This document shows, in pieces, positions 21,883 through 33,079 of a stretch of 64,000 bases of DNA (its first letter is position 1; every line of letters begins with the position of its first letter). The notes below the pieces were generated by a model. The model did no database searches. It saw only the letters and a list, made by a program, of their open reading frames with translations, and had not been told where the DNA came from. The stretch is from Dactylonectria macrodidyma (taxonomy: Eukaryota; Ascomycota; Sordariomycetes; Hypocreales; Nectriaceae). The stretch is from positions 3,565,351 to 3,629,350 of the forward strand of contig JAGMUV010000006.1 in assembly GCA_020744425.1 (NCBI GenBank). The letters run 5' to 3'. The position numbers and the translations under genes were made by a program.

Positions 21883-23746
21883 ATGGCCCCACACTCTTCC
21901 TTTGATGCGCCCTCGGTGCTAGGAGAAGCCACAACCCTTATTCACTCCAAAACAGTTATATGTCTTGTGGTTGGTTTACCCTTTGCTCGCACTAGCCAGC
22001 TTCAAACTCACCATACCTCTATCTAGGCCGTCAACTTCATATACGTGGCACAGCTCAGCTCTATCATTGGATCGGGCTTCTTGGCACAGTCAATGTCCCA
22101 AGTTGTCGGCGGTACAGGGCAAACCGTCTGGTACTCGTCCTGTATTACCATCATGACAGTTACCTTGAATCCGCCCATCGGCCAGGCCGCCGATTACTGG
22201 GGTCGGAAACCCATCCTCGTCGCATTGCCTCTGACCGGCATTGTCGGTTCCATCATTGTGTCCAGGGCCCAGAGCTCCGGCGCCCTCATTGCCGGCTTTG
22301 CCATCCTGGGACTTAATTTTGGATGCCAGTCAGTCCTCCTGGCTGTTATGTCTGAAGTTCTTCCCCGCCGTTATAGGCCCATGGGTCAAGCATCTGGCAG
22401 CATAGCAGCCAGTCTTGGGGCAATTTTTGGCCTCTTGATGGGTGGTGGACTGGTCCAAGATGGGAATCTCTCAAACTATCGCATTTATTGGTATGTCGAG
22501 GCCGGTCTCTACGCTCTTGCAACTGTGGGCTGCTTTGTAGGCTACAATCCTCCACCTCGGGAACTACAAGTATCTCTCGACATGTCTCAAAAGCTTAAGC
22601 ATCTCGACTGGGTCGGATACTCACTTTTCACCCCGGCACTTGTCCTTTTCTCTATGGCCCTGTCGTGGTCCGACAATCCATATTCTTGGAGCAGTGCCAA
22701 CATCCTTGGTCCATTCATCATCGGCGTCGTCGCCATGATACTCTTCGTCATCTATGAGTGGCACTTCAAGAAGGACGGCATGCTCCATCATGAACTCTGG
22801 CGCCACAGGAACTTCGCCATCTCCCTGTTTGTCATTTTTGTTGAAGGAATTGCCTTCTTTGCAGCCAATTCCTACTTTGCCTTTGAGGTCACCCTCATCT
22901 ACGATGCTAGCATCCTTTCAGCCGGTGCAAACTTTGCCATCATGTTTGTTACAGGTCTGGTCTTCTCCCCTGTGTTTGGATTGTGGTCTTCGAAGCGCAA
23001 ATCCATCCGGCCACCACTCGTCCTCGGTTCTGTCCTTCTTCTAGTGTTCTTTGTCCTACTGGCAGCGGTCAAGATAGACACTCCTCGCTATGCTTTCTGG
23101 ATACTCCCAATTCTTTCTGGCATCGCCCTCGTTTCGATCGTGCCACTCTCCATGGTTTCTGCTCAGTTGGCAACAACCCCAGAGCTAATCACTCTGACAT
23201 CAGCGTTGATGACCGCAGTCAGGAGCTTTGGAGGCGCAATTGGCCTAGCGATCAACAATGCCGTTCTCAACAGCACCTTGGAAAAGGAACTGCCCAAGAA
23301 AGTCGGTGCAGCAACAGTTTCACTGGGACTGCCTCCCTCGTCTTTGCCTGCACTAATTGATGCTCTGGCTTCACAGAGCAGGGAAGCGGTCGCTGCTGTG
23401 CCTGGTGTTTCGTCCGAAATTGCGCAGGCTGCAGTTGAAGCGATGAAAAGAGCATACTTGGTTGCTTTCAGGAACGCCTGGATTGTTTCAGCCGCTTTTT
23501 GTGGTCTCTTAGTTATATGTTAGTCTTCCCTCCCACCATTTGTATTGACATGGACTCTTACCAAAAACAGCCACTTGTTTCATCAAAGAACAAAGAGCCG
23601 ACTTTGACAAGCGTATTGATGCGCCTGTTGAGACTGGGTTGGTCAGCTTGGAAGGCAATGAAAGTCTGTCGCCAGCTAATATGCAAGAGTCTGTCGAGAA
23701 TCATGGTAACACAAAGGCAGAAGTGAATCACGAAGAGAACTCCTGA
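21883..23746 (+). CDS. MFS efflux transporter (DHA/TRI12-like)
   Basis: Multi-pass plasma-membrane proton-driven exporter. Exons 21883-21969, 22027-23518 and 23571-23746 join in frame to 584 residues. The start has a strong CACCATGG context. The first intron splits the first membrane helix (VICLV then AVNFIYVAQL). The loop between helices 2 and 3 has the antiporter motif-A-like PPIGQAADYWGRKP. Many hydrophobic segments follow, about 12-14 in all, and the C-terminus is a soluble tail of some 55 residues after FIKEQRADFDKRID. The overall pattern resembles the fungal trichothecene/siderophore-type efflux group rather than sugar carriers. It probably exports the cluster's product or a toxic aromatic. 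It converges with the second regulator gene on the other strand. Confidence 0.88.
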
Positions 23747-24696
23747 CTTTAGCTGATGGTTGTAATTCGACGATACACTTCGGTTAGCTAGAGCAAGTGG
23801 TGCGCAGCCTAGAGCTTGAGGTCCAGCCACACCTTTGGCCGCATCATAGCACCTGGTTTTGCTAAATCTTTCCAGACTGTTCACTCGAAAGAATGTGAGA
23901 TTTAAGAAGAGAACTATGTATTTTTTTTTTCAGAAAGAAAAGTTTGATGTAAACGTGGAATTAACTGGCTGATACTGTTTTGGTTCAAGAGGTTGGTTGG
24001 ACGACGTAGTGTATGGCCGGGCAACAAGAAATGAACAAAATCTCAAGTATCGATGAGAACACTACCAGTGACCACAGGGTGTCGGTCAAAGTGCTTCATC
24101 ATTGAAACCACATGGGATTCTAGTATGGTTCATAGCGAGACTGTCGTTTGAAAAGCACCCCAGGCAGACGATCTGCAGCGAGACTCTCCAAGCATCGACT
24201 CCTGACGAGCTTGTTGGTAATGGTGAGATATGGCACCCTTCCAAGAAATGGAGGCGACGTACACGATAGACGCCATTAAGAGAGGTTGGAAACAAGGTTG
24301 CCGCATCAAACTATCGATAGTGGGGTTCATGACCGTGGTTCTGAGTCCGTTGCGATCATGGCTATCGCAACACCACTCCTTTTTGTCGGTTAGTATTAGA
24401 ACAGAGTGCATCGCTAGCTCTACCAAGGCCAAAGATTAACGCCACAGGTAGCTTTCAATCAGGCTCGTTATTATAATACCTACCTATGAAGCTCCCAAGA
24501 CAGAGCGCAGGTATTCAAATTGATACTGTAGTAAGACATTTGGAACAGATTCAAGCATCAACAGAGACACAACATAGCGACAAACAAGTCATCGCTGTCT
24601 TCTTGGCTTCGTCTCATCGTCAACGCAAGTGCATATTGGCCCGAATAGTTTGTCGCAGCCTTGACCTAGGCGCATTACCAGTCATGTTCAGCTTCC
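23747..24696. other. Convergent intergenic region
   Basis: 950 bp between the MFS stop and the stop of the minus-strand regulator, so it holds two 3' ends and probably no promoter. No gene or repeat identified. Confidence 0.55.
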
Positions 24697-27142
24697 TTAC
24701 AACTCTAGGTAGTTGAAATGCTGGTTATCGTCACCGAGGTAATCGAGCGAGAGCCGTGTATTCCAATCATTTTGGCCATCCAAGTGTACGAATTTGGACA
24801 GCTCTCGACCAGGCATATTAGCAAGCTCAACCATTGCTGCCTCTGCATCCTCTAGTTCCCCTGAATGTTGGGAAAGCTGCCGCAGTCTAAGACGGCCGGA
24901 GCCGTTCTCGTCGACAACTTTGTTGCCGCCTCTCGTTTCCTCCCCTACACTCCCTCTCATCAAGCTAGACTGGCCATCTTTGTGGTTGTTGGAGCGCCCA
25001 GGGGAGGCACGAGGAGGGAAGTATAAGGCAAAACGCTTTTCAAACGAGGCGCCGGCGGAAAGATGGTCACGACGGACCAAGGATGCTCTCAAATCTATGA
25101 ATGCTACGTCTCAGTACCGCCGATGGAGAATTTGTGGGTGAAGCGAACATACCTAATAAAACCGAAGCAAGCTTCCAGACCGAGGCATATTGAGACAATA
25201 CTAGATTCACAATTTCACTGCTGTGGAAGGCCGTATCCGGAGCCTTCGCAGTCTCTTCGGAGGGGTATGCTCGATCTGATAGCAGGCAGCATGCAAGAAA
25301 CGGCTGGCTCAAAGTGATGTACTCTGGACGCCATTGGTAAAAGATGCGAGACAGGTGTCGTGGTAAGCTCAGCACTCCCGGGCGTTGGGTTGTGAAGCTG
25401 GCCTGTATGGTAGCGCGAGCACACGTCAGCATCAGGTGCATGCCAATGACCCAGTTGTGTCTTATAGCATCGTTTGAGGAACTCGAGAATTCCAGTGTTT
25501 CCAGGTTGAAGCGCTGCGATATGATGAGAGAGAAACACGTGATGGCGTCAACGAGCTCATCCTTGTCTCGCTGACAAATGTGCCGACCCGCCGCGAATTC
25601 ACTTGCAGCACTCATAAGGAGGTTGGCTAAGAGGAACCATGCTCGCTCGTCCTGATTCGGTGAGTCAAGTAGAATCTTCCAGACTTCGGATGGCCTTGGG
25701 TCAATGACCGGAGACTTAACCGGCTTATCGGCGAACCAGGCCGCGTCGCCAACGGGCAGCCGTACAGCCATCATTGAACGGTTAATAGAGCTTGGGCGTC
25801 TAGACATGACGGAACCAAAAGTATCGACTTCCCAAACCAGCCAGAACGCTCGTCGTTGCTCTTCTAAATACGACCAGTCTTTTGAGTCCTCCCAGTTGTC
25901 TTGTTGCTCATCCATGTTACATAAGTTCAGATCGTAGGCTAGTCGAACGCAGACACCGACAAGAATCCAGGCGCGGTGGGAAGGGCCAGAAGCGTACTGG
26001 TAGAAAGCCAGTAAGATACAACCTTGAAGGTATTCGAAATTTGGCCCTTGATTGGATGGACGAGGCATCTCATAATACCTGTTGGCATCATCTGCGAAGC
26101 TCTGTCCACGGTCTGGTGCCGGAATGTCCTGGAACCATGGGCTTGACGAGTGCCGGGCGGCCAGGGCAAATACACCGCAGAGAAGCAGTGACTCGGTGTC
26201 GGAGAAGGACTGCGGGCTTCTTTTGTCGAAGACGCCGTTCTTAATGTAGCGATCGAAGAACCTCGGTCGATGGAGAAGCGGGAGCCAGGCTTGGATCTTG
26301 TCAAAAAAGATATGAACAAGATCAGTAAGGACTTGTTCAGGGACAGCCAGCCAGCAACCAGCATCCCCATCTCTACCTCCATCTCCCGAGGAGCGAAGGG
26401 ATGAGGCTGGAGAGGTCAAGTCGTTGGCGTTGCAGTTATCCAAGGCACTGGTTGGGGTTCTGGTCGTGGACCGAGATCCATCTGTGCCACCGTCCTTCAT
26501 CTGTTGATCCCGCTCCCTATAATCGAGCGAGGCCCGGGTATGCAAGTCATTGGACCTGGGACGACCAATCGAATGCTCCGTTTGAGACAGCTGCTGCGCC
26601 AGCATGTCGACATCTTGTCCATCACTGAGTCGCGACTCGAGCAGATCAACAAGGCGTTCTGGCCCGAGAATCAGTACTAAAGATCCCTAAGCATTTGCCA
26701 CGGGCGGCATCGACGTTACCAAGCTTCCATGGATCGATCCTGTGATTATCCTGGTGGCTGGCTGACGGTCGGCGCAGTTCAGGTGTCTTTCTTTTGGTGG
26801 GAAACGTGCAAGATCCCCCAGTTCTCCTGCAAAGCCCGCAATTTGGCTGTCTCATATCGCCTGTTGAGAGAAGACCGGTTAGCCCGGTCCTGCATTGGCG
26901 GTGACGGGTATTGAGCACAGGCTATGCCTACTTACATTTTGTTTTCTTTCTGTAGATGATAGTAGGCGTCAGCAAGAGGGTCGGCACTTAGATCAACAAC
27001 GGTGCAGCTGGGATCGAAAGAAGCTACAAGGAAAGAAGGGAGGCATATAATCACGATTCACATGCCGTCTGCATTCTAGACAGGCGCGATGGCCCTTCCA
27101 CGTCTCGCGCGGAGTCGTACGATCCGGGCCATCTTGCGCCAT
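24697..27142 (-). CDS. Second Zn(II)2Cys6 transcription factor
   Basis: Nuclear regulator with five exons in coding order: 27066-27142, 26936-26949, 26720-26860, 25153-26676 and 24697-25103, giving 720 residues in frame. The zinc cluster is CLECRRKKTKCDMRQPNC followed by GLC and SC, spacing CX2CX6CX6CX2CX6C, and it is split over three exons. The central RKKTK part is carried by a 14-nt microexon (26936-26949). The first intron (26950-27065) must start with GC (AGACG|GCATGT), since only this donor restores the cluster. Introns 3 and 4 are 43 and 49 bp. The large exon holds the fungal_trans domain (FFDKIQAWLPLLHRPRFFDR, then EEQRRAFWLVWEVDTFGSVMSRRPSSI). It diverges from the broken monooxygenase at 29057 and converges with the MFS gene, so it is likely a cluster regulator. 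Confidence 0.88.
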
Positions 27143-29056
27143 GTGCGGTTGCTGGGTGAAGGTCCTGTCAAGGGCGACTGTGACACAGTCCATCAGTGGA
27201 GTGGGAGATTGAACGTAATGGCGAGAGAGTGGGCAGATGCTGTAGAGGGGGTAGAGAGAAAGTGTCCTGGGCAGCCTCCCCAAAGTCCGTGATCCAAGGA
27301 ACCTCCGGTCATCAGGGGTCAACAGACCAGGCCTTTGCGGGGTTGGCATTAGTCCCATCTCATCTAACGCTTGGTGGGCAAAACTCCAGGTCCGTAGGCA
27401 AAACAAGTTCAAGAACCTTGGCGACTCCATGTGTTCCGATTTGTCGATACCTCGCTAGGAGCAGCCTCCCTGGGCCGAGACCTCTCTACATTGCCAACTG
27501 TCTCAGCCGCCCACAACTTTGCGGGGAAAGGTACCGAAGAGGAAGTTACACTACCGATTTCCCCCCGTAAATTTGCCTTGATCGGCTGCCTTCAGGGGTC
27601 TTCATCCAATCCGAATCGTTCCAGTGGGCCCGGACAACCACGGTGTTTCTCAAGTGCCGTGGTGGAGGCGATGACTCGGCGTTTTCGGAAAAACGCAGGC
27701 TGCTGAACCCACGATTAATAAGCTCTCTCGATGTCGGTGATTAGTGAGGCGGCACAAGCTACCCGTTACATGCTTGTCCCTGTCCTCTTTCCCTATCCGT
27801 TTCCCTTTTATCGCCCATTTGCTTTAGATGTTAATAGAAAACAATATTTAAATAGATCTATAGAAATTAAAGTATAGGAAAGCTTTTATCCCTAGCGTCT
27901 AGTGACTCTTAAATAATATGTAACTTGCAATAGGTCTTGCCGACATTTGCAAGCAAACCCTCCATGTCAGCTCCAAATCCCTGCTTAGCCGATCATTCCA
28001 ACCACGTCGCCTGGTTTTCAATGCACGGGGCACCTTTGCTGGTGAATGATCCATCGCGGAATGTAAATATCAACTCGGCCATTTGCCGCGGCCGGTTCAG
28101 GTGATAATGATGTTTCGTCAACATCTCTCGACATCCAAACCGACTGATAAACCGGCATGCAAGAGCCCTCGCCAGCAAGGTCCCCCGCCAATCCCTCGAG
28201 CCTCAGAGGGGTTAACGAGTTGATATAGCTGGTTCGTCGCCGAAAAGTGCTTCTGGCAGGTGGCTTAGGCTTTCAGAGTAAATGCCATACACCTCAAGCA
28301 TGAAAGTCACGGCAGCTAAGTTATAGCTCATGGTTGGCCAGGAAACATAGGACGAGTCAAGTTATTGCCTTTGCTGCCCCTAAACGTGACATCTAAGCAC
28401 CGCAGTCGTATCAGATTGAAGTTGAAGGTGTTTCTGATTCTCTTTGAAAATGCCTAGCAAGGTCGTGAGTGGCCCAGTAGAGGTTGCCAGGAATTGGCTT
28501 TTCTTGTTGCCGTCTTCAGATAAGATAGAGGCTGAATGGGATGACGGGCGAGGTCGTCAATTCTACTGCCACAGGGCCGGCCACCCCGGGTTTGAAACTC
28601 GCCGCCCACTCGCATGGCGCCCAGAGCTTGCGGCAAAACTGGAGGCTGTCCAAAGGATCGTCTGCGAGTGCTCAGGACAGCCTGTGCGGGGTGCCGGAGG
28701 AGGCCCGGCATAATTACCTACCCTCGGTAGGGTAGTTGACTCCCGGTCAGATACGGATTTCCGGGCACCGCGCTGTCGCCACCGTCAACTCACGGGGACA
28801 CTGACTTGCTGGGATGCATTCGACAGATCAAGGGATCCATCTTGAGACCGTGGGTCCGTTATATCTACTCTCGTGCTCCCGCCTCCTATGTGTAGGTTTG
28901 ACCCGTTTCCAACGCTTTTATACCTCTTTTAGTTCCACGCCCGTACGACATCGTCATATTGTGAGCTCGAAATCTTCAGAAAACGTGGTGGGCCTCACTT
29001 TTTTTTTGTCGACCTTTCCTTTTTGTTACACCTCGCAATGCTAAGACTTGGGGCCG
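27143..29056. promoter_or_regulatory. Divergent intergenic region between regulator and third monooxygenase
   Basis: 1.9 kb with promoters in both directions. A short palindrome, CTACCCTCGGTAGGGTAG, lies near 28719-28736. Several frames at 28444-28735 lack domains and overlap each other on both strands, so none is called. A T-rich leader precedes 29038. Confidence 0.4.
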
Positions 29057-29079
29057 ATGTTGTCGAAACCGCAGCCTGA
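29038..29079 (+). promoter_or_regulatory. Upstream ORF overlapping the third monooxygenase start
   Basis: An ATG at 29038 opens a 13-codon frame that stops at 29079, 23 bp past the presumed main ATG at 29057 and out of frame with it. If it lies in the mRNA leader it would reduce translation of the downstream gene. No direct evidence for the transcript start. Confidence 0.3.
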
Positions 29080-30763
29080 CCAAACAGACGCTGTCGTCGT
29101 CATTGGCGCCGGTCCTGTTGGCCTTTTTACTGCCCTACTGGTCGCACAGGCAGGCATAAAGGTTATCGTGTATGAGACGGGAACCGGGATCAACCAATCT
29201 CCAAGGGCTGTGGCGTGAGTCCTTGATGCCAGAGCTCCTGGTCTCGCTTTCTTTATAGCTGACCGTCGGGATAGATATTTTCCGGCTGTTCTTGAGGAAT
29301 TCTCGAAAGCTGGAATCCTCGAGGACGTCATCACCGCTGGAGAGAAGAACCAGGATGGGTGCGACTGGAGGGACAAGGACGGGAACATCCTCACTGGAAT
29401 TAATCCACCGCCGGACAACCCTCACTGTGCTGTCATGCTGTCTCAACCAGAGTTTTGCCAAGTTGCCCTAGACGCCCTCATAAAGACCGGCAACGCCCAA
29501 GTCCATTTCAACCACACCTTTCAGCGCCTCCAACAACATGATGGATTCGTTGAATACTGGCTCAAACACGAAGCCGACAATCGTCAAGTGCAGGGCACGT
29601 GTCGGTACCTAGTCGGAGCAGATGGTGGTCGAAGCACCGTCAGGCAAAGCCTGGGCATTGAACTCGAAGGTTACACCTGGGAATCTCTCCTATTTGTTGC
29701 CGTCAACTTCCAGTACGGCTTGAGCGAGCTTGGTTGGAAAGCGGCTAACTTCATTGTCGACCTCAATACTGGGGCATCATCGTCAAGCGAGGCAAAGGGA
29801 AGAGCTGGCGAATGGCAACTGGAATCCGAAAAGTGTCTGCCGCAGGGCTGACTACACTCGATGAAGCTACAGTCAAGGTGGTCAAAGATCGGCTGTGCCA
29901 CCTACTCCCTGGTGATACAAGTAAGATCGAGTATGGAGCGATGGCACCATACGTTGTTCACCAGCGTTGTGCCTCTCGCTTTGTTCAGGGCAATGCCATT
30001 TTAGCCGGAGACGCTGCTCATGTGAGACTTCCTGTCCCTCATCACCAATTGCGCGTTCAAGGCGCCCGCACTCTTGTTGTAGCCTTCTAATAACAGATCG
30101 CAGCTGAATAACCCTGTCGGCGGACTTGGCCTCACCGCCGGCCTACTCTACGCTGCGCATCTTGCCGGGAGCTTACGCCAAGTTCTGAAAAAGGGCGCCA
30201 ATACCGAGTCGCTTATATCGTACGCTGAGACAAGGCAAAGGATCTTCCGCGAACGCACCGATTCCATCACGACGGAAAACCTGCTAAGATTAATGTCGGA
30301 GAACCCGGACGACATCAAGAAAAGAGAAGAATTCTTCAAGAACCTGAGCGATCCCAAGGACTTGGCCACCACGCTACAAGTCGGCCTTCCGGACTTTGCC
30401 CTCACCTCCACGTCGGATACCAAGTTTGATACCTACCACGAGGTGACGTGGTTCATCTCGGTTACCAAGCCCTATGGATGAGATATGGAAAGGTTCATAC
30501 ACGAGTACAAGACCGTCCATGCCGGCATGACTAGACAAGGAAAGGAGCATGGCTCGCCGCTGCGACCTTACATCCAGCTGTCCAACTCAAACAAGACGGT
30601 GCGAGGTGCAGTGCGGCCAGAGTGGAACTACGTTACCTGCCTTATGTTTCCCAACTTGTTCATAGTCCACGCCGGATTCCAGGATCCTGGTTACCGTGCC
30701 ACGGCTGGTGCGCACACCTTTTGTCGACTTGATCAGGAGGGGTCACAAGTTGTAGGGGACTAG
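29057..30763 (+). pseudogene. Broken FAD monooxygenase joined in frame to an EthD-like domain
   Basis: Paralogue of the 18451 monooxygenase. Exon 1 is 29057-29214 and exon 2 starts at 29275; the second intron is 30022-30103, at the same protein position (after GDAAH) as in the paralogue. FAD motifs VIGAGPVGLFTALL, LVGADGGRSTVRQ and LAGDAAH are all present. Two lesions are visible. First, at about 29760 the frame is lost: the homologous sequence (a WGIIVKRGKG-like segment) resumes in another frame, consistent with a one-base deletion in a C run. Second, a TGA at 30479-30481 interrupts an open frame that continues to 30763 and reads like an EthD domain (HEYKTVHAGMTRQG, FQDPGYRATAGAHTFCRLDQEG). 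The piece just before the TGA (EVTWFISVTKPYG) reads like the first strand of that domain. So the locus was probably one monooxygenase-EthD fusion or two fused neighbours, now inactive, unless the sequence contains errors. Confidence 0.75.
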
Positions 30764-33079
30764 GTGTCGGAATTCGTGAATCCGTAGTCTGATGCTCTCT
30801 AATTTGAGTCGTAGTGCAAAGAAGGGCAAGGTGACAAGGGCTCGGACAACTAATCATGTGGCCATTAGAAACAACTGTTGGCTGTGGTATTGTTGCCGCT
30901 GAAGAAGCAGACATGGAGGGTGGTGATATGTGGGTGTACTTGCATTGCATATGCCGAAGGATGAATTAAAGCATAAATTCACATTGATAAATATAAGGAA
31001 GCTAGTAAGTACTTATATCTATAGAATGGCAGGAGCTTATGCATTTAGATAAAAAACGTAGTTATTCCTTTAAGGCACTCCTTATTCCCACAGCAGAATG
31101 GTAGAAGCCGTGGTTCAGAGCTCCTGTGTCTTTTAGCAGGCTCGGCATTATCACATAAACAGCCGCACCAGCCGGCTGGAAGGTTACCCAAGCTCCGAAG
31201 ACCGCCCCACCCCAGCAAACCCGGGTCCAATGCCATGGAAAGTTTACTTACCTGATAGAGAGGAAACTCCATTTGGCTGCTGCGGCAGGATTTGTCACAA
31301 TGTAAATCTAACTGAGATGGTTTCGCATGTCCCTAAGCGGGTCCAGCTCCTCGTATCCCTCGGGCGTCGCTGGCCTGGACCCTAAAGCTCTCTCACCCTT
31401 GTCCCTCCCGTTTCCACTTCCGCCACCATTATCAGCACTAAGCAGCCACTTGCATGACATGAGGCTGGATCGTCGAAAAGGAGGACTTAAAAACTGCCCC
31501 GAGCAGTACCGGAAGGCGGACAAGGACGGAGCAATTCAACACCGAACCTATCCAGTGCTCTGCTGAACGAATTCCTGCGACTTGACCCGCCTCTGTTTTC
31601 CTGTGCTAACAGCATCAACAACTGAGTTTCTATCAATAAGTCGGTAAACCACCGAGACTCAACTTCCTGGTTACAATGGTGAACCCTCTGAAGCTCACAG
31701 AGCGAGTGGCTTTGAGAGCAGAGATGAGACGCACGAAAGGTTGCATATGAAACTACCAAAGGAGGAGCGATTCGGCCAAGAACATCCTGAATCGCGTAAA
31801 TGCGGGTGGCTTATGCGGCCTGATAATTACACCCTTCAGGACATAGATGTTCGGAAGGTTTTATTATCCCTGAAAATCCTAACCTGTTAAGAAACCAGCC
31901 GGACGACCACGATTGCAAGTCACGTAGTCAGACTTGGACAGTGTGTGCAGTGCGTCCGAGCTCACCAACATGTTACTCCATAATGACATGCTGAAGGAAG
32001 ACGGATGAACCGGTTTACGAGCCGGTAGCGTGGACTGTCCTACTCTAGAATTCTTTCCTTTCACTCTAATTCCTTTTGGCAGATCGAAGCGTTCACCGGG
32101 ATGGAGAACATCAACTCTCGGATACTGGCTTCCACCTCGGCTTGTGTCTGGGCCCGACGGATGCTTGCGTTGAGCGGTCGACTGCTCTAGGGGCTCGAGC
32201 TAGGAATCACTTAGCAAAGAAATCCATTGGCAAAGCGTTGACCGCGGCCGTTGTGATGTATGTGATGACACGTCGGGAGAAGTGTTTCCTCGGTATTGAA
32301 CTCAGATTTCACGTACTCCGCCGCTAAAAAAAACTCCCTCATAATCAAAATGCTCACGGTATAACACACTAACGTGTTACGTGTTATCAGACACTGGCTG
32401 CCGATCTATGAGGATGGTAAACTCCGCAAGTTCATTTGATAAGGCGCAATCTCCGCATCAGTCTGATCGCATACTCCGCAGCAAGGGATTCCCAACTTAA
32501 AAAAAAAAACCATCTGGGATTAGCTTGTTGGAGCCGTCAGACTGCCACTACTGGGATAACCCGCACACAAGCGGATTTAAGCCCTCGGCCAAGTCATCAC
32601 AACATAGTGTTCTTGGTGTGCTAGTACTTGGCGCAAGGCGTCATCAGCCGTGCTATTGCGGAGTCGATCTGCAAGAAAGGGCTGCCCATACACTCCTATT
32701 GGCTAGGCTATCGGAGTTGCGAAGCGTCCGCAATATCCGACACGCAGTGCGGACCTTCACCAACACTCGGAACAGACGCCTGGCTCGCATGCCTTTAACT
32801 GATATATACTCACATCCCTCTTAAATACGTGGCTTTCATGTCCCCTGACTTATTCACTGGGAGGCATTTTCGATTTCCTGTTCATCTTTGAGCTCGCACA
32901 CACTTTTGGCTGCATAGACACCCGGGTCCTACTCTGGACAGTCGCTGATTTCTCTTTTCATTTCCACCAGATTGCAACACCCTGCGCCTCCCGTCTCATC
33001 TCCCGCAACATCACCGCTCCAACGAGTTAAATAAAAAAAGGAGAAAGCAGGAGGAACCGACGGCATCATCAGCATCGGC
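30764..33079. other. Intergenic, ABC-transporter promoter, no gene seen
   Basis: 2.3 kb. A TATATA at 32803-32808 lies about 272 bp before the transporter ATG and could be its TATA element. Purine- and A-runs occur at about 32326 and 32500. Short frames have no support. Confidence 0.5.

Noticed and set aside
26720..26860. Reading the second regulator through the frame ending at about 26649
   Set aside because: That frame stops soon after the zinc cluster; the 43-bp intron at 26677-26719 joins the cluster to the long regulatory domain in frame.
28444..28735. Overlapping frames on both strands before the third monooxygenase
   Set aside because: No domain match in either strand and they overlap each other; GC-rich sequence alone explains them.
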